Assembly: GCA_019752015.1 (NCBI GenBank)
Contig: JAIEMQ010000006.1
Coordinates: 196,842 to 260,841 of the forward strand
DNA length: 64,000 bases
From: Cyanobacteriota bacterium
GTDB lineage: Bacteria; Acidobacteriota; Vicinamibacteria; Vicinamibacterales; UBA2999
Reading direction: 5' to 3'
Shown here: piece after piece, positions 48,371-58,929 of the stretch
Position numbering within the stretch: position 1 is the stretch's first letter
Layout: each line of letters opens with the position of its first letter
Position numbers and translations under genes: made by a program
Notes under the pieces: generated by a model
What the model was told of the DNA's origin: nothing
Databases searched by the model: none
The model's input: only the letters and a program-made list of their open reading frames with translations

Positions 48371-49640
48371 TCACAACACCAGCGCGCCAGCGCCGGCCGC
48401 GGCCATCGCGAGCAACGCGCCGCCGGCCCGCCATTTGAAACCCGCAGACCCGATCACGACTGCAATACCCGCCTTCATGAGGGAGTTGGCGACGATGCCG
48501 ATCGTGATCGCGCGAGCGGCGGCGTCGATCGCCGTTCCAGTGGCCACGCTTCGCGTCATCGATAACGTGAGCGCGTCCATATCCGTCAGCCCGAGCACGA
48601 ACCCGCTCAGCATTAAGCCGCGGTCGCCCACCTCGCGGCGCGCGTAGAACACTACGAACAATGCGATTTGAAACAACCCGGCCATTTCGATGGCACCGCG
48701 GAACTGCAGCGGGTTCTTCAAGCTCTGTGGGGGCGTGTGCGTATCGCGAAGCGATCGCCAGGCAAGCAGCATCGCGACGACGGCAGCACTAAACGGCGCC
48801 GCCAGGTATCGCGCGAGAGCTGGAAGCACCGACGCATCAATGGCGGCAACGGCGATCGCGATGCGCACGAACATCACCGTGCTTGCCCCCACTGCGCCGG
48901 CGGCGAGTGCGGTAACCTGCGGCTTATGCGATTTGCTCAACCGCGCAAAGGTCAGCGTCACACTCGTAGACGACACCAGTCCGCCGAGCAGCCCGGTGAG
49001 CGGGTATCCCGCCGCGCCCGCGGCGCGTTGCGCGATGAAGCCGACAAAGCTCAGGCCGGAAAACAACAGCACGAGCATCCATAACTCGCGCGGCCGGATG
49101 CCAGGTCCGGGTCCGATCGGCCCCTCGGGCAGCAGGGGTAGAACGACCACCGACATGACGGCGAACCGCGCCGCGGCCAACATCGTCGGTTCGTCGAGGC
49201 GGGCGACGAACTTGTGCAACCGCGGCTTCTCCGCCAGAAGCAACACGGTCATGGTGGTGAGCGCGGCCGCCAGCCGCAGCTCGCCGATCCCAGCCAGGAC
49301 GCCCGCACCCAACACCACGAGCGCGGCCACTTCGGTCGTGGCGTCGATGTCTTGCCGGCTGGCACGAACGTAAGCGGCAACCGTGAGCGCCAGCGCCCCG
49401 GCGATTAGCAATGCCGCCGGAATCATTAGCTCAAGTTCGATCAGGAGACCGGCGATGCCGCTCAGTGTGCCGAGAAGCGTAAACGTGCGAACGCCGCCGA
49501 AACGCGCCTCCGGTCCAGTGGCATGTCCCGATCGTTGTCGCTCGACGCCCACGGCGGCGCCGCCCAGAATGGCCACCGCCAGTCCGGCCAGATTGCCTAG
49601 TGATCGCGATTCTGGTTGCCGCAGGAATGATCGACTCCGG
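48371..49640 (-). CDS. MgtC/SapB-like, DUF4010 membrane protein (start uncertain)
   Basis: LAVAILGGAAVGVERQRSGHATGPEARFGGVRTFTLLGTLSGIAG; C-terminal GLMLSGFVLGLTDMDALTLSM. Confidence 0.82.
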
Positions 49641-50278
49641 CAACCGACCGCGTGATGCCTGGGCAACGGTCGGAGTCGATTATGACGACGTCGTTGGTGG
49701 TCTCATCGCTGTCGGCACTATGCCTATGGGATGGAGCGTGCCTCATGGGGCGACGGTCACGCTGCCTCCGCGAGTGTTGAATTCGTGCGAATGGCCTCGG
49801 CCAGAGATGCCAGATGCCTGGGTGTTTGTGACCGAGAACCCGTCAGTTACCGCTGCTGCATCCGATTTAGCCATCAACGTCCCGGCAGTCCGTCTCCTCT
49901 GCACCAGCGGTACTCCCGCCGCAAAGTGAGGTTGCTGCAATCGCTCGCCTCGCGCTTACGGGATGGCGCATCGCAGTCCGAGCAGACTTTGACTCCGCTG
50001 GGCTGGAGCATGTGGCTACCATCTTGAGGGCGGTACCGGACGCCGCGCCGTGGCGGATGGGTGTAACGGACTACGTCGATAGTCTTCAGAGGGCAATGCA
50101 GGAAGAAATCCGGCTCGAGAGAGTCCCAAACGCTGCTTGGAATCCGGAGCTGTCAACCGTGATGCGCGAGAATGGGCTCGCGGCGTATGAAGAGGTTCTT
50201 CTGCCGCTCCTGCTTGAAGACATCGCAGCAGGACGCCCAGTCACCACGATTCGAACAGGGTCGGCGGCGTTGAGATAA
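49605..50278 (+). pseudogene. 3' remnant of a TIGR02679/DUF2399 (JetD-like) protein with two frameshifts
   Basis: DAWATVGVDYDDVVGGLIAVGTMPMGW...WVFVTENPSVTAAASDLAINVPAVRLLCTSGTPAAK, shift, VRLLQSLASRL, shift, GWRIAVRADFDSAGLEHVATILRA...WNPELSTVMRENGLAAYEEVLLPLLLEDI. Confidence 0.55.
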
Positions 50279-50478
50279 TGCGCCCGTGTGAAATTCGTTC
50301 GCCGCCTAAGGTGAAGTCACGACAGACCGCTTCTCGGGGCATGTTCAAGAATTGTACTGAGCCTCTGACTCAGTCCGAAAGAGGCCCGATCGAATCCTCT
50401 GCTCAATTTGTTAAGACTCAGGCCGCAGACTGGCTGAGTCAGTTGCGGAAATCGTCCAGTGCGGTGAGTTGGTCGACA

Positions 50479-50662
50479 CCGTCTCCAAAATGTCTCCAGG
50501 ACGCGGGTAGAATCGCGCGGATTCGGGTGGACGGCAGTGAACGAAACGGAGCGACGTAACCGCCTGTGACTCAAGCGCTTAAACCAGAAGTCGCGCGCCA
50601 TCACCAAGTTAGAAAAACAGACGGCTCCGGGTTCGAGTCCCGTCCACCCCGCCACTCATTCG
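50479..50662 (+). repeat. ~185-bp direct repeat, left copy, ending in tRNA-like GGGTTCGAGTCCCGTCCACCCCGCCA
   Basis: High identity to 58930-59115 in the same orientation; third partial copy of the 3' end at 50738-50758. Confidence 0.85.
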
Positions 50663-51084
50663 GTTTTCAACCTCATTCGTGTCGGGGTGGCCGGTCTCGG
50701 TCAGATCGCGAACGCCTTCGGCGTTCGCGAATCAGTGCGAGTCCCGTCCACCCCGCCATAACTCACGCTAGATCAAGGACTTGCGGATCTAGCGACTTTC
50801 CGTCTCCAAATTATCTCCACAAAATGCGGTGACTCGCGGTTCACCCGTCGCGGATCCGTGGGCAAATTACGAATTGAGAGCTGCGTCATCGCAGGAATTA
50901 ATCGCCCATCCCGTCAACCTCCCTTGGGCTCATTGATGGGGACACTCTGAGGATTCGCTGTAAGAGGAAGAGATCGAGCCATGGGCGGACATTGAAGCCG
51001 AGCTGCTTGAATCGCTCATCTTGACAACCTAAAGGTCGGAACTGGTATCATCGCTCTCGTCTTGTTACCCTAAAGGAGAGCCGC

Positions 51085-51411
51085 GTGGATCGACTGGACA
51101 TCCCTCAAGGCACACTGGATCTCATGATCCTGACGATCCTGACGCGAGAGCCCATGCACGGTTATGGGATCTCGCAGCGACTCGCGGCGCTCAGCCACGA
51201 CAGTTTCCAGGTCAATCCGGGATCGCTCTTCCCGTCGCTCTATCGCCTGGAGCAGGACGGCAAGCTCAAGGCCGAGTGGCGCGCGAGCGAGAACAATCGC
51301 AACGCCAAGTACTACAACCTGACGGCGGCGGGTCGAAAGCAGCTCGAGAAACATCGACAGCGCTGGGATCGCATCGCCTTCGCGATCACGAGCGTTCTTG
51401 AGGGCGCGTGA
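51085..51411 (+). CDS. PadR-family transcriptional regulator
   Basis: GTLDLMILTILTREPMHGYGISQRLAAL...NPGSLFPSLYRLEQDGKLKAEW. Confidence 0.9.
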   Translation: MDRLDIPQGTLDLMILTILTREPMHGYGISQRLAALSHDSFQVNPGSLFPSLYRLEQDGKLKAEWRASENNRNAKYYNLTAAGRKQLEKHRQRWDRIAFAITSVLEGA

Positions 51412-54128
51412 CTCCTCTCAGCCGCCTCGCCTCGATGCTCCGCTGGCTGTTCCGAAGGAACACCATCGAACGTGAGCTTCACGACGAGCTTCGAACGTTC
51501 ATCGACATGGCAGCCGCCGCCAAGGAAGACGAAGGGATACTGCCCGCGGAGGCTCGGCGACTGGCCGCGATCGAGCTCGGCGGCATGGAACAGGTCAAGG
51601 AACGCGTCAGAACAGGACGACCTGGCGCCTGGCTGGACGAGATGGCACAAGATCTTCGATATAGCCTTCGGACACTCGCGCGCGCGCCGGTGTTCACCGC
51701 GGTCGCGCTTCTGACTTTGGCGCTTGGGATCGGCGCCAACACCGCCATCTTCACCATCGTCAACGGCGCCATCCTGCGCCCGCTCGCCTACCCCAGACCG
51801 CAGCAGCTCATTTCGATCTCGTCGGAGTTCCCCGCATTTCGGTCAGTAGCATCGCTTTCGGCCGCCGAGTATCAGGAGTTTCGGACGCTCAACCAATCCT
51901 TCGAAGAGGTTGGCGCCTTTGGGACAGGCGGTGGTGGATTCACAACTAGTACTAGCGAGGTCAATCTGACTGCGGGGGATCGACCACTCCGTGTGCGGTC
52001 GATGTCTGTGGATGCACATCTGCTCCGGGCGCTCGGTATTCAACCCGTCGAAGGACGCTTCTTCAGCGCCGAGGAATCCTCCCGCTGGACCGGCACGCTG
52101 CCGCCGGCCCTCGCGATCCTGTCCTACGAATTGTGGCGAAACGCCTTCGGCGGACAACCGGTCGTTGGGCAAACGGTGCAGCTGGAGGGACGGCCTCACG
52201 AAGTCGTCGGCATCATGCCGCCGGGCAGCGACGTCATGGACAACCACACCCAGGTCTGGTTGCCGCTTTGGGTTCATCCGGCCATCGCCCAAGGTCGCGC
52301 GAATCATGTGCTCCGCATCATCGGACGACTGAAGGACGGCGTCACGCTCGAGCAGGCGCAAACAGAGCTGACCGCCGTGGTCGATCGCTGGGCGGAGCGC
52401 GTGGGCACGACCGAGCATGTGCCGACCAACCATCCTTCGGTAGTCGTTGACCACACGCTCCGGATGCGCCCACTGCAGGACGCGGTTCTCGGTAGCGCGG
52501 GCCGCTCGATCTGGCTGCTGCAGGCCGCCGTCGGATTCGTCTTACTCATTGTCTGCGCCAACCTCGCGAACCTCTTAATGGCCCGCGCGGAATCGCGGCG
52601 TCGGGAGTTCGCGGTGCGCGCCGCGCTCGGCGTAAGCCTGGGTCGATTGCTGCGGCAACTACTCACCGAAGGGGCGGTGATCTCGGCGGCTGGCGGGTTG
52701 ATGGGGGTATGGCTCGCCCAGAGCGGCGTCGAGACGTTTGTGCGCGCGTATCCCACGAGCATGCCTCGCACGGCCGATCTCCACATCGATGAATCCGTGC
52801 TCCTTGTTGCGCTCGGCCTGTCGATGGCGACCACCGTGCTGTTTGGACTCGCGCCGATCGGGCATCGCACGCATGGTCTCGTCGTGGCGCTCAAGCAGGG
52901 CGGCGACAGAGGCGCTAGCCCTGGCCACTACCGCGTCCGCCGTGCGCTGATGATGGCCGAAGTCGCGTTCGCGGTGACGCTCGTGATCGGCGCAGGTCTC
53001 CTCGTCCGCAGCGCGTTCAACCTCACAAACGTCGATGCCGGATTCGATCGCTCTCGCCTCGTCACCTTCTCCATGACGTTGCCGCAGGCCAACACTGAGC
53101 CCGACACCCGTGCGCAAGCCTTTCAGCGTGTGCTCGAGGGACTTCGCCGCCAGCCCGGCATCGAAAGCGCCGGCGTCATGACAGGCCTGCCTCCCAACCG
53201 GCCCACCGATGCCATCGGCACGCGCATCGAGAACGCCACCTCCCCAGACGGCAACCCGTTGGAAGTCGTGGACTACTACCAGTTCGTCATCGGTGACTAC
53301 TTCAAGACGATGGGAATTCCGATTGTGGCCGGGCGTGGATTCGAGCCCACGGACGTCGCGTCGGATAGCAAGGTCGTCGTAGTCAACGAAACACTCGCTA
53401 GCCGGATCTGGAAAGGACAGAGTCCGATCGGACGGCGGCTCCGCCCGAATCTGGGCGGCACTCTTGGAGCAAGCGTGAGCCCATGGCACACCGTCATCGG
53501 CATCGCGAAAGACGTCAAGCAGCGTGGCGTCGATCAACCCACAGGCACCGAGCTGTACGTCTTCCTCGACCAGCATCGCATCGCACCGTCCACGATGAAT
53601 GTGGTGGCGAGGACGACGCTGCCGCCGGCGGCGCTAGCGGGAACGATCGAGCGTCTCGTGCGCGAGGTCGATCCCGGTGTCCCAGTCGTCAGGCTGCGCG
53701 CCATGGACTCGGTGTTCTCGGAGTCGATTCAGCGGCCGACGCTCGTCGCGCAGTTGCTCGCCGGATTCGCGGTGATTGCACTACTGCTTGCCGCGGTTGG
53801 CACCTATGGCGTCCTCTCCTACATGGTCACCGAACGCCGCCGTGAGATCGGCATCCGGATGGCGCTTGGCGCCGCGCGCTCCGCCGTGGTCGCGCTTGTT
53901 ATGAAGGAAGGTCTGCGGATGACCCTCGCTGGCGTCCTGATCGGAGTCGCAGGTGCATTCGGCCTGAGCCGGCTCATCGAATCGCTGCTCTTCGGTGTCC
54001 GGCCGACCGACGCTGTTACGATCGCGGCCGTCGTCGCGATCATTACCGCCGTCGCCGCGATCGCGTGCGGACTGCCGGCGTGGCGAGCGTCGCGGCTCGA
54101 TCCGATCGCCGTACTCAGGGCTGACTAG
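51408..54128 (+). CDS. ADOP-type ABC transporter permease (MacB/FtsX-like)
   Basis: DLRYSLRTLARAPVFTAVALLTLALGIGANTAIFTIVNGAILRPLAYP; C-terminal GTYGVLSYMVTERRREIGIRMALGA. Confidence 0.92.
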   Translation: MTPLSRLASMLRWLFRRNTIERELHDELRTFIDMAAAAKEDEGILPAEARRLAAIELGGMEQVKERVRTGRPGAWLDEMAQDLRYSLRTLARAPVFTAVALLTLALGIGANTAIFTIVNGAILRPLAYPRPQQLISISSEFPAFRSVASLSAAEYQEFRTLNQSFEEVGAFGTGGGGFTTSTSEVNLTAGDRPLRVRSMSVDAHLLRALGIQPVEGRFFSAEESSRWTGTLPPALAILSYELWRNAFGGQPVVGQTVQLEGRPHEVVGIMPPGSDVMDNHTQVWLPLWVHPAIAQGRANHVLRIIGRLKDGVTLEQAQTELTAVVDRWAERVGTTEHVPTNHPSVVVDHTLRMRPLQDAVLGSAGRSIWLLQAAVGFVLLIVCANLANLLMARAESRRREFAVRAALGVSLGRLLRQLLTEGAVISAAGGLMGVWLAQSGVETFVRAYPTSMPRTADLHIDESVLLVALGLSMATTVLFGLAPIGHRTHGLVVALKQGGDRGASPGHYRVRRALMMAEVAFAVTLVIGAGLLVRSAFNLTNVDAGFDRSRLVTFSMTLPQANTEPDTRAQAFQRVLEGLRRQPGIESAGVMTGLPPNRPTDAIGTRIENATSPDGNPLEVVDYYQFVIGDYFKTMGIPIVAGRGFEPTDVASDSKVVVVNETLASRIWKGQSPIGRRLRPNLGGTLGASVSPWHTVIGIAKDVKQRGVDQPTGTELYVFLDQHRIAPSTMNVVARTTLPPAALAGTIERLVREVDPGVPVVRLRAMDSVFSESIQRPTLVAQLLAGFAVIALLLAAVGTYGVLSYMVTERRREIGIRMALGAARSAVVALVMKEGLRMTLAGVLIGVAGAFGLSRLIESLLFGVRPTDAVTIAAVVAIITAVAAIACGLPAWRASRLDPIAVLRAD

Positions 54129-54289
54129 CGCATCGCACTACTGTAGAGTGATCGCCGGCGCCTCGGCGGGCGGTCCGCTCGCTCTGGACGACGGTCGTCC
54201 ATGCAACCGCAAGTCGCGCTCGTGTCCAGCCGTCGGCGCCAAACCCGCAGCGCCCCGCAGCAGTCAAAACGGCTGGAGGTAGAAACCGG

Positions 54290-54832
54290 ATGAGAATCAG
54301 CATTCTGCTCGGGCTGATCACTGCCGTAGCCGTCGCGCAGGCACCTGCGCTACGGATCACGTTCACTCCGGAGTCGCCACAATTCGAGGCAGCCGCGAGC
54401 GAATACGCGGAGCTGTGGACTCGCGAGGGTGAACGGATCGTGAACGCGATGGAGTCCGTTTCCGGGTTGAAGTTCGACGGAAACGAAGTCAAGGCGATCG
54501 TTTTCGAAGGTACCAGCGAGTCGGGCTTCCGCGAGCGCCCGATGCGCCTGCGCGCGAGCTACCCTCCAGACACCAAGAAGGCGACGCTGATTCATGAACT
54601 GGGCCACCGGCTGGAATCCGACATCTTTCGCAAAGGCGACGACCATGCGTACCTCCTCCTGTGGATTTACGACGTTTGGGTGAAGCTCTACGGTCGCCAG
54701 TTTGCGGACGATCAGGTCGCCGTGGAGAAAGCGCGCGGGCGCATGTATCCCGCGGCGTGGGAAGCGGCCATGGCTCTTACAGCCGAACAGCGCGCGTCGA
54801 AATGGCGCGAGACAGTCGCAGCACGAAAGTAG
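54290..54832 (+). CDS. Secreted protein with HExxH metallopeptidase-like motif
   Basis: Signal peptide; ATLIHELGHRLESDIF. Confidence 0.6.
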   Translation: MRISILLGLITAVAVAQAPALRITFTPESPQFEAAASEYAELWTREGERIVNAMESVSGLKFDGNEVKAIVFEGTSESGFRERPMRLRASYPPDTKKATLIHELGHRLESDIFRKGDDHAYLLLWIYDVWVKLYGRQFADDQVAVEKARGRMYPAAWEAAMALTAEQRASKWRETVAARK

Positions 54833-55174
54833 CGCTGTTTCTACTTGAGTGCATCGATGTGACGTAACCTGGAGTTTCGAATGCACTACGAGTGCTTGGA
54901 CGCCATCTTTACAATGAATTACGGGGAAGCCATCGGTTAATGAGCCGCGACAGCCGAAAGAGTGTCTGGCGCCGCGTGCGATGGCGGCAGCCACCGCTCC
55001 GGCCGCGGCGACTGAATCGACGATCTCCTGCAGCGCCGTGTCAAGGGCTCGATCGTTTCGTCGAGCATTCCGAAGTCAAAGAGTTCGAGCTTATCGGAGA
55101 CGGCTGCTCGGCTGGCTTCCTTCTGCGCCAGCTGAGAAATGAGCCCAGTTTGTTGAATAGCACCACGTCGATGC

Positions 55175-57601
55175 TTAAGTGTCGATCTCGACGGGAACCA
55201 TCAGCGTCGTTTGGATCGGCGTGTATATCTCTATGCCTTCCGCCTCGACCGAAATCAGCAGCGAGAAAGGCATTGAGGCCTGGCGGAATTGGTCGCGGCG
55301 ATCCCACCAACCGAGCGCTGGATAGACGGCGATGAGCTTGTCGCCGGCGAGGTAGGCAGCGGTGCCTCGCCATCGATCACTCTGAACAGTGCCTCTGCTT
55401 CGCCGACGCAGCCCTAGCTCCCAGTCGAACGAGCTGGTTCGATCCTCTCGGCGCTGTTCGCCTCTGGCGAGGCGATTGATTCTCTGAAGAAACTGCGTTT
55501 CGGACTCCTGCGGTCCTTGCATGTCCCACCGCAAGTCGAGTCCACGCTGTGTCCGACCTCGTATCGTGTTCGGCTCAGCGAAGTACGAAAGTGTGACGCG
55601 AAGACGGACGGCCGAATCAGGAAGTTCGAGGAGAAGATCATCCGGAAGAGGAACGCGGAAGATCTTCGCGTAGCGACGGACTTCGTTTACGTCCCGATAG
55701 CGTCCGTTTGGTTGTTGCCGACGCACGCGCGCGATGTCGGCATTCGCGAGCTGATCCTCGATCAGAATGGTTGCTCGATTAGCCAGGCAGCCCGAGGCGT
55801 ATCCTAGATCCGGAACGCCAAGTCCAAAGGCCGCGAGCCGCTCGTCAACGTTGGAAAATTGCTGCGTCATCGCTGGTGTCCAGCCTGCGGAATGGACGAC
55901 CAGACCACGAATCGTCTGCGGAGTGACGCCGTCAATGGCTCGAAGCAATTGAGCCATGAACCATGCTGAATGACCGGCTGCCTCGCTAGTTCCGAACATC
56001 GAATCGAGTAACCGACTCTGGAACTCGTGGTGCGTCGTGACGGTACCCAGGAGAGCAGCATCGCCAACCGCGCCGTCGAACGCGACGTTTCCGGCTTCGA
56101 ACACAACATCGGGCTTGATCGCTTCGGGGCGAACTGGCAGGCCGCATCGGCTATGTGGGGAGAGTGCCCCACTTGGAGCCACGGGAGCGTACGCCGTATG
56201 CGGCGGAGGAACGGTCGTGCGAACCGTGTAGCCACCGACCGTCAGCGCGTTCGCCGCTTGCGCAGGATCGTCCAACCTTGAGGCGAAATTCTGCTGCGGA
56301 TAGTTGTTCAGCAGATCGATGCTCGTATAGTCGGCATTGCCGATTGAAACCGTGATGAGTCTTCCCGCGCCAGCGTTGTACGCCAGGCGATCCACCGAGT
56401 CGCTCCACGAAGTCGCGCGCCCGGGATCGTCCATTCCGGCCGTGACAGCAAGCGCGTAGACTCGTCGGCGCGCGCCAGTCGCTTCTGTCTCGGTTACGGC
56501 GTCTGCCGTGATGGTCGGCCAGAATTCGGCACCGGCCGCGGCCGCTGTGCCGACATTCGACCCGACAAGGATCCGGGCCGATTCGAGCCAATGACTGGCC
56601 ACGCCCTCGCCGGCCGTGACCATCGCGCCGAGGTCGTCAAAGGCGGCGATGCCTGCCATGTTTGTTCCGTGACCATGCGTATCTGCTGGCGAGTTGTCGC
56701 CTGGCACGACTGACAGCGCGTTCAGAAGCACCGGCGCCAACAACGGATGCTGGGATGCTATGCCTGTGTCGAGGACGACTACACTCGGAGCGTCGGCGGG
56801 CGGTTGGGTTACCGCGACGTCACCAGGCGGCTGGCCGTGCTCTACGATCAGCCAGTCTCGCACCTCCTGAGCCGAAAGCTCGATCTCGTAAACACAATCC
56901 ACGAGCTCGACAAGCTGTTGCAGAGTCTGCAAAGAGGTCCGGACGAACAGCACCAGACGCTCGGTACCGTTGTATTCAGCAGTGATCGTCGTCCCTAACG
57001 TTGGAAGAACGGCTCGTATCTGCGCCCGGCTTGCTGTCGTCTCCGCGGGCGCAAGATACCCTCCGCGACACGCGAGTTCGAACCAGTCCGCGGCAGTGGG
57101 ATCGAGTGTGGCAGCCTGCAGACGAGGGCCATATCTGTCGGCGAGGGTTGTGATCGCGATCGCGCCAATCGGGGCGATCGAAGGTTCGTTCCTGGGATGG
57201 CCGCCCGGCGTGAGAGTATCAGCCCCGTACGCCTGCACCTTCCGTCGGATATGGGCGAGTTGCGCATCTGGAGTATCGATCACGACACTCCCGGTGCGTT
57301 CGTCCGTTGCAACGACCCTTACGTCACGCCGTTGATCCGCAAAGGCGTCTGCTGGGAGGGCGTATCCGGCTTCTGGTTGCACGGTGACCAACTCTCGAGT
57401 TGCACCGATCGCCTGATCGCGGCGAGCCTGTCTCGTCCGAATCGCGCCCTCTATGTCCGTCAATTGGCGGAGTAGATCGGCGCGATGCCGAGCGCGATCG
57501 CGCGCTGGTACCGGAACGGGATCGCTGCCGCCAAATACGCTTTGAAAGCGGTCGAGGCGGTGAAATCTCGCCCTGATGTGGGGAAGAATGTGGTCGGCCA
57601 A
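55175..57601 (-). CDS. S8 family (subtilisin-like) serine peptidase
   Basis: Asp VVVLDTGIASQHPLL; His DTHGHGTNMAGIAAF; Ser FGTSEAAGHSAWFMAQLL. Confidence 0.88.
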   Translation of the reverse strand: MADHILPHIRARFHRLDRFQSVFGGSDPVPVPARDRARHRADLLRQLTDIEGAIRTRQARRDQAIGATRELVTVQPEAGYALPADAFADQRRDVRVVATDERTGSVVIDTPDAQLAHIRRKVQAYGADTLTPGGHPRNEPSIAPIGAIAITTLADRYGPRLQAATLDPTAADWFELACRGGYLAPAETTASRAQIRAVLPTLGTTITAEYNGTERLVLFVRTSLQTLQQLVELVDCVYEIELSAQEVRDWLIVEHGQPPGDVAVTQPPADAPSVVVLDTGIASQHPLLAPVLLNALSVVPGDNSPADTHGHGTNMAGIAAFDDLGAMVTAGEGVASHWLESARILVGSNVGTAAAAGAEFWPTITADAVTETEATGARRRVYALAVTAGMDDPGRATSWSDSVDRLAYNAGAGRLITVSIGNADYTSIDLLNNYPQQNFASRLDDPAQAANALTVGGYTVRTTVPPPHTAYAPVAPSGALSPHSRCGLPVRPEAIKPDVVFEAGNVAFDGAVGDAALLGTVTTHHEFQSRLLDSMFGTSEAAGHSAWFMAQLLRAIDGVTPQTIRGLVVHSAGWTPAMTQQFSNVDERLAAFGLGVPDLGYASGCLANRATILIEDQLANADIARVRRQQPNGRYRDVNEVRRYAKIFRVPLPDDLLLELPDSAVRLRVTLSYFAEPNTIRGRTQRGLDLRWDMQGPQESETQFLQRINRLARGEQRREDRTSSFDWELGLRRRSRGTVQSDRWRGTAAYLAGDKLIAVYPALGWWDRRDQFRQASMPFSLLISVEAEGIEIYTPIQTTLMVPVEIDT

Positions 57602-57612
57602 AGGGACTGTTG

Positions 57613-58608
57613 TTAGCTTCGGGGAGCTGGCTGTCGCTCCTGCACAGCTGCGATCTTGCCGAACGAGTCGAGCAGGTCAGCTTCCGTCAATTGAACACGT
57701 CGGTCCAACGCCATAGAACGGATCGCGTCCTCGCAGCTCCGAGTCGCATCTGCATATGAAATGCCCTCGTATCGCTTGGCGATCTTGGTGATGACGCGAG
57801 GGTCAACGCGAAAACGCGCAAGCTTGAGCTTCAACAGTGCCACGAGCTGCTTCTGATTGGGCTTGTTGAACGCCACGGAGGCGTCGAATCGCCGGAAGAC
57901 TGCGTGGTCGAGCAGGTCAACATGATTCGTTGCTGCAATCAGTAGACTCGGACTCTTGTCGGAGTCAATCAACTGCAAGAACGATGTGACGATCCTACGC
58001 ATCTCGCCGACATCTTGTTGGTCGCCGCGCTTCTTCGCGACTGCGTCGAACTCGTCGAAGAAATAGACTCCTGGCCGTTTCGGCATCTCCTGGAAGATCA
58101 ATCGCAGATGGTTCGCCGTCGCACCAAGGAAGCGCGAGAACAGCGCGTCAAAACGAACTGTCATGAGCGGCATTCCAAGCTCGCCAGCAAGAACGGAGGC
58201 CGCTAGTGTCTTTCCACAACCGGGTGGTCCAAAGAACAACAGCTTTCGCCGTGGCTGTACGCCCCAGCCCTGTAACGACGAGCGCTGTCGGTTCTCGTGG
58301 ACAATGCGTTCAAGGACCTGCGCTGTGTCGTCGCAAAGGACGATGTCCTTGAAACGTTCACTTCGATGTGACCCTTCCAGAAGCTCCGCGAGATCGCCAC
58401 GAGGTTGGGCGATATCAACGATGAGACCAGTCCGCCCCTTTTGCGTAGGCGACGCTGCGCGCGTCAACAACTCGCGGAGTTCTTCCGCTGCGCGCGTGTG
58501 ACCAGCCGCGCTCTCAGCTGACACGAGCTGCAACGCAGCTTTTCTGAATGCCGGATCGTCTCGTTCGATGTGGGCTCGGAGAAGCTCCTTCACTAGCTGT
58601 CTTTTCAC
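57613..58608 (-). CDS. AAA+ ATPase (FtsH-like AAA core)
   Basis: LLFFGPPGCGKTLAASVLAGELGMPL; Walker B GVYFFDEFDAVAKKRGD; sensor LLIAATNHVDLLDHAVFRRFD. Confidence 0.9.
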   Translation of the reverse strand: MKRQLVKELLRAHIERDDPAFRKAALQLVSAESAAGHTRAAEELRELLTRAASPTQKGRTGLIVDIAQPRGDLAELLEGSHRSERFKDIVLCDDTAQVLERIVHENRQRSSLQGWGVQPRRKLLFFGPPGCGKTLAASVLAGELGMPLMTVRFDALFSRFLGATANHLRLIFQEMPKRPGVYFFDEFDAVAKKRGDQQDVGEMRRIVTSFLQLIDSDKSPSLLIAATNHVDLLDHAVFRRFDASVAFNKPNQKQLVALLKLKLARFRVDPRVITKIAKRYEGISYADATRSCEDAIRSMALDRRVQLTEADLLDSFGKIAAVQERQPAPRS

Positions 58609-58820
58609 TTGACGGCTCCTGTGAGTTCTCCGACGAGTGAATGGCGTGCCTCGGGGCTGGAGGCAAGAACTTTTGGAAGCCGTGCGGCGGGCTCGCCGAT
58701 GCGGAGTTCGCCGCGCTCCCAGCGAGCGACAGTGTTCGCTCGAACGCCAAGCGCATCACTGAGCTGAGCTTGTGTCATGCCAAGCCGTTTCCGAAGGACC
58801 CTGAATTCGTTTGGCTTCAA
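58605..58820 (-). CDS. XRE-family HTH regulator
   Basis: EFRVLRKRLGMTQAQLSDALGVRANTVARWERGELRI; overlaps the AAA gene start. Confidence 0.85.
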   Translation of the reverse strand: MKPNEFRVLRKRLGMTQAQLSDALGVRANTVARWERGELRIGEPAARLPKVLASSPEARHSLVGELTGAVK

Positions 58821-58929
58821 TTCTTCTGGAGTATACCGCCCGTATAGATGGCGAGCAATCGCTCTGGAGGTGACTTATGCCATCGAGCGGTTGCTCCAAT
58901 AGTGCGGGGAGTGACTCGGACGGCTCATT

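Noticed and set aside
50525-50652. 128-nt GGGTGGACGG...CCGTCCACCC structure as an intact tRNA or tmRNA
   Set aside because: T-arm/acceptor-like 3' end is present but there is no acceptable D-arm or anticodon arm, and no tag-encoding region; more consistent with an att-type remnant.
50317-50655. Minus ORF starting MAGWTGLEP...
   Set aside because: Generated by translating the tRNA-like repeat end; no protein family recognised.
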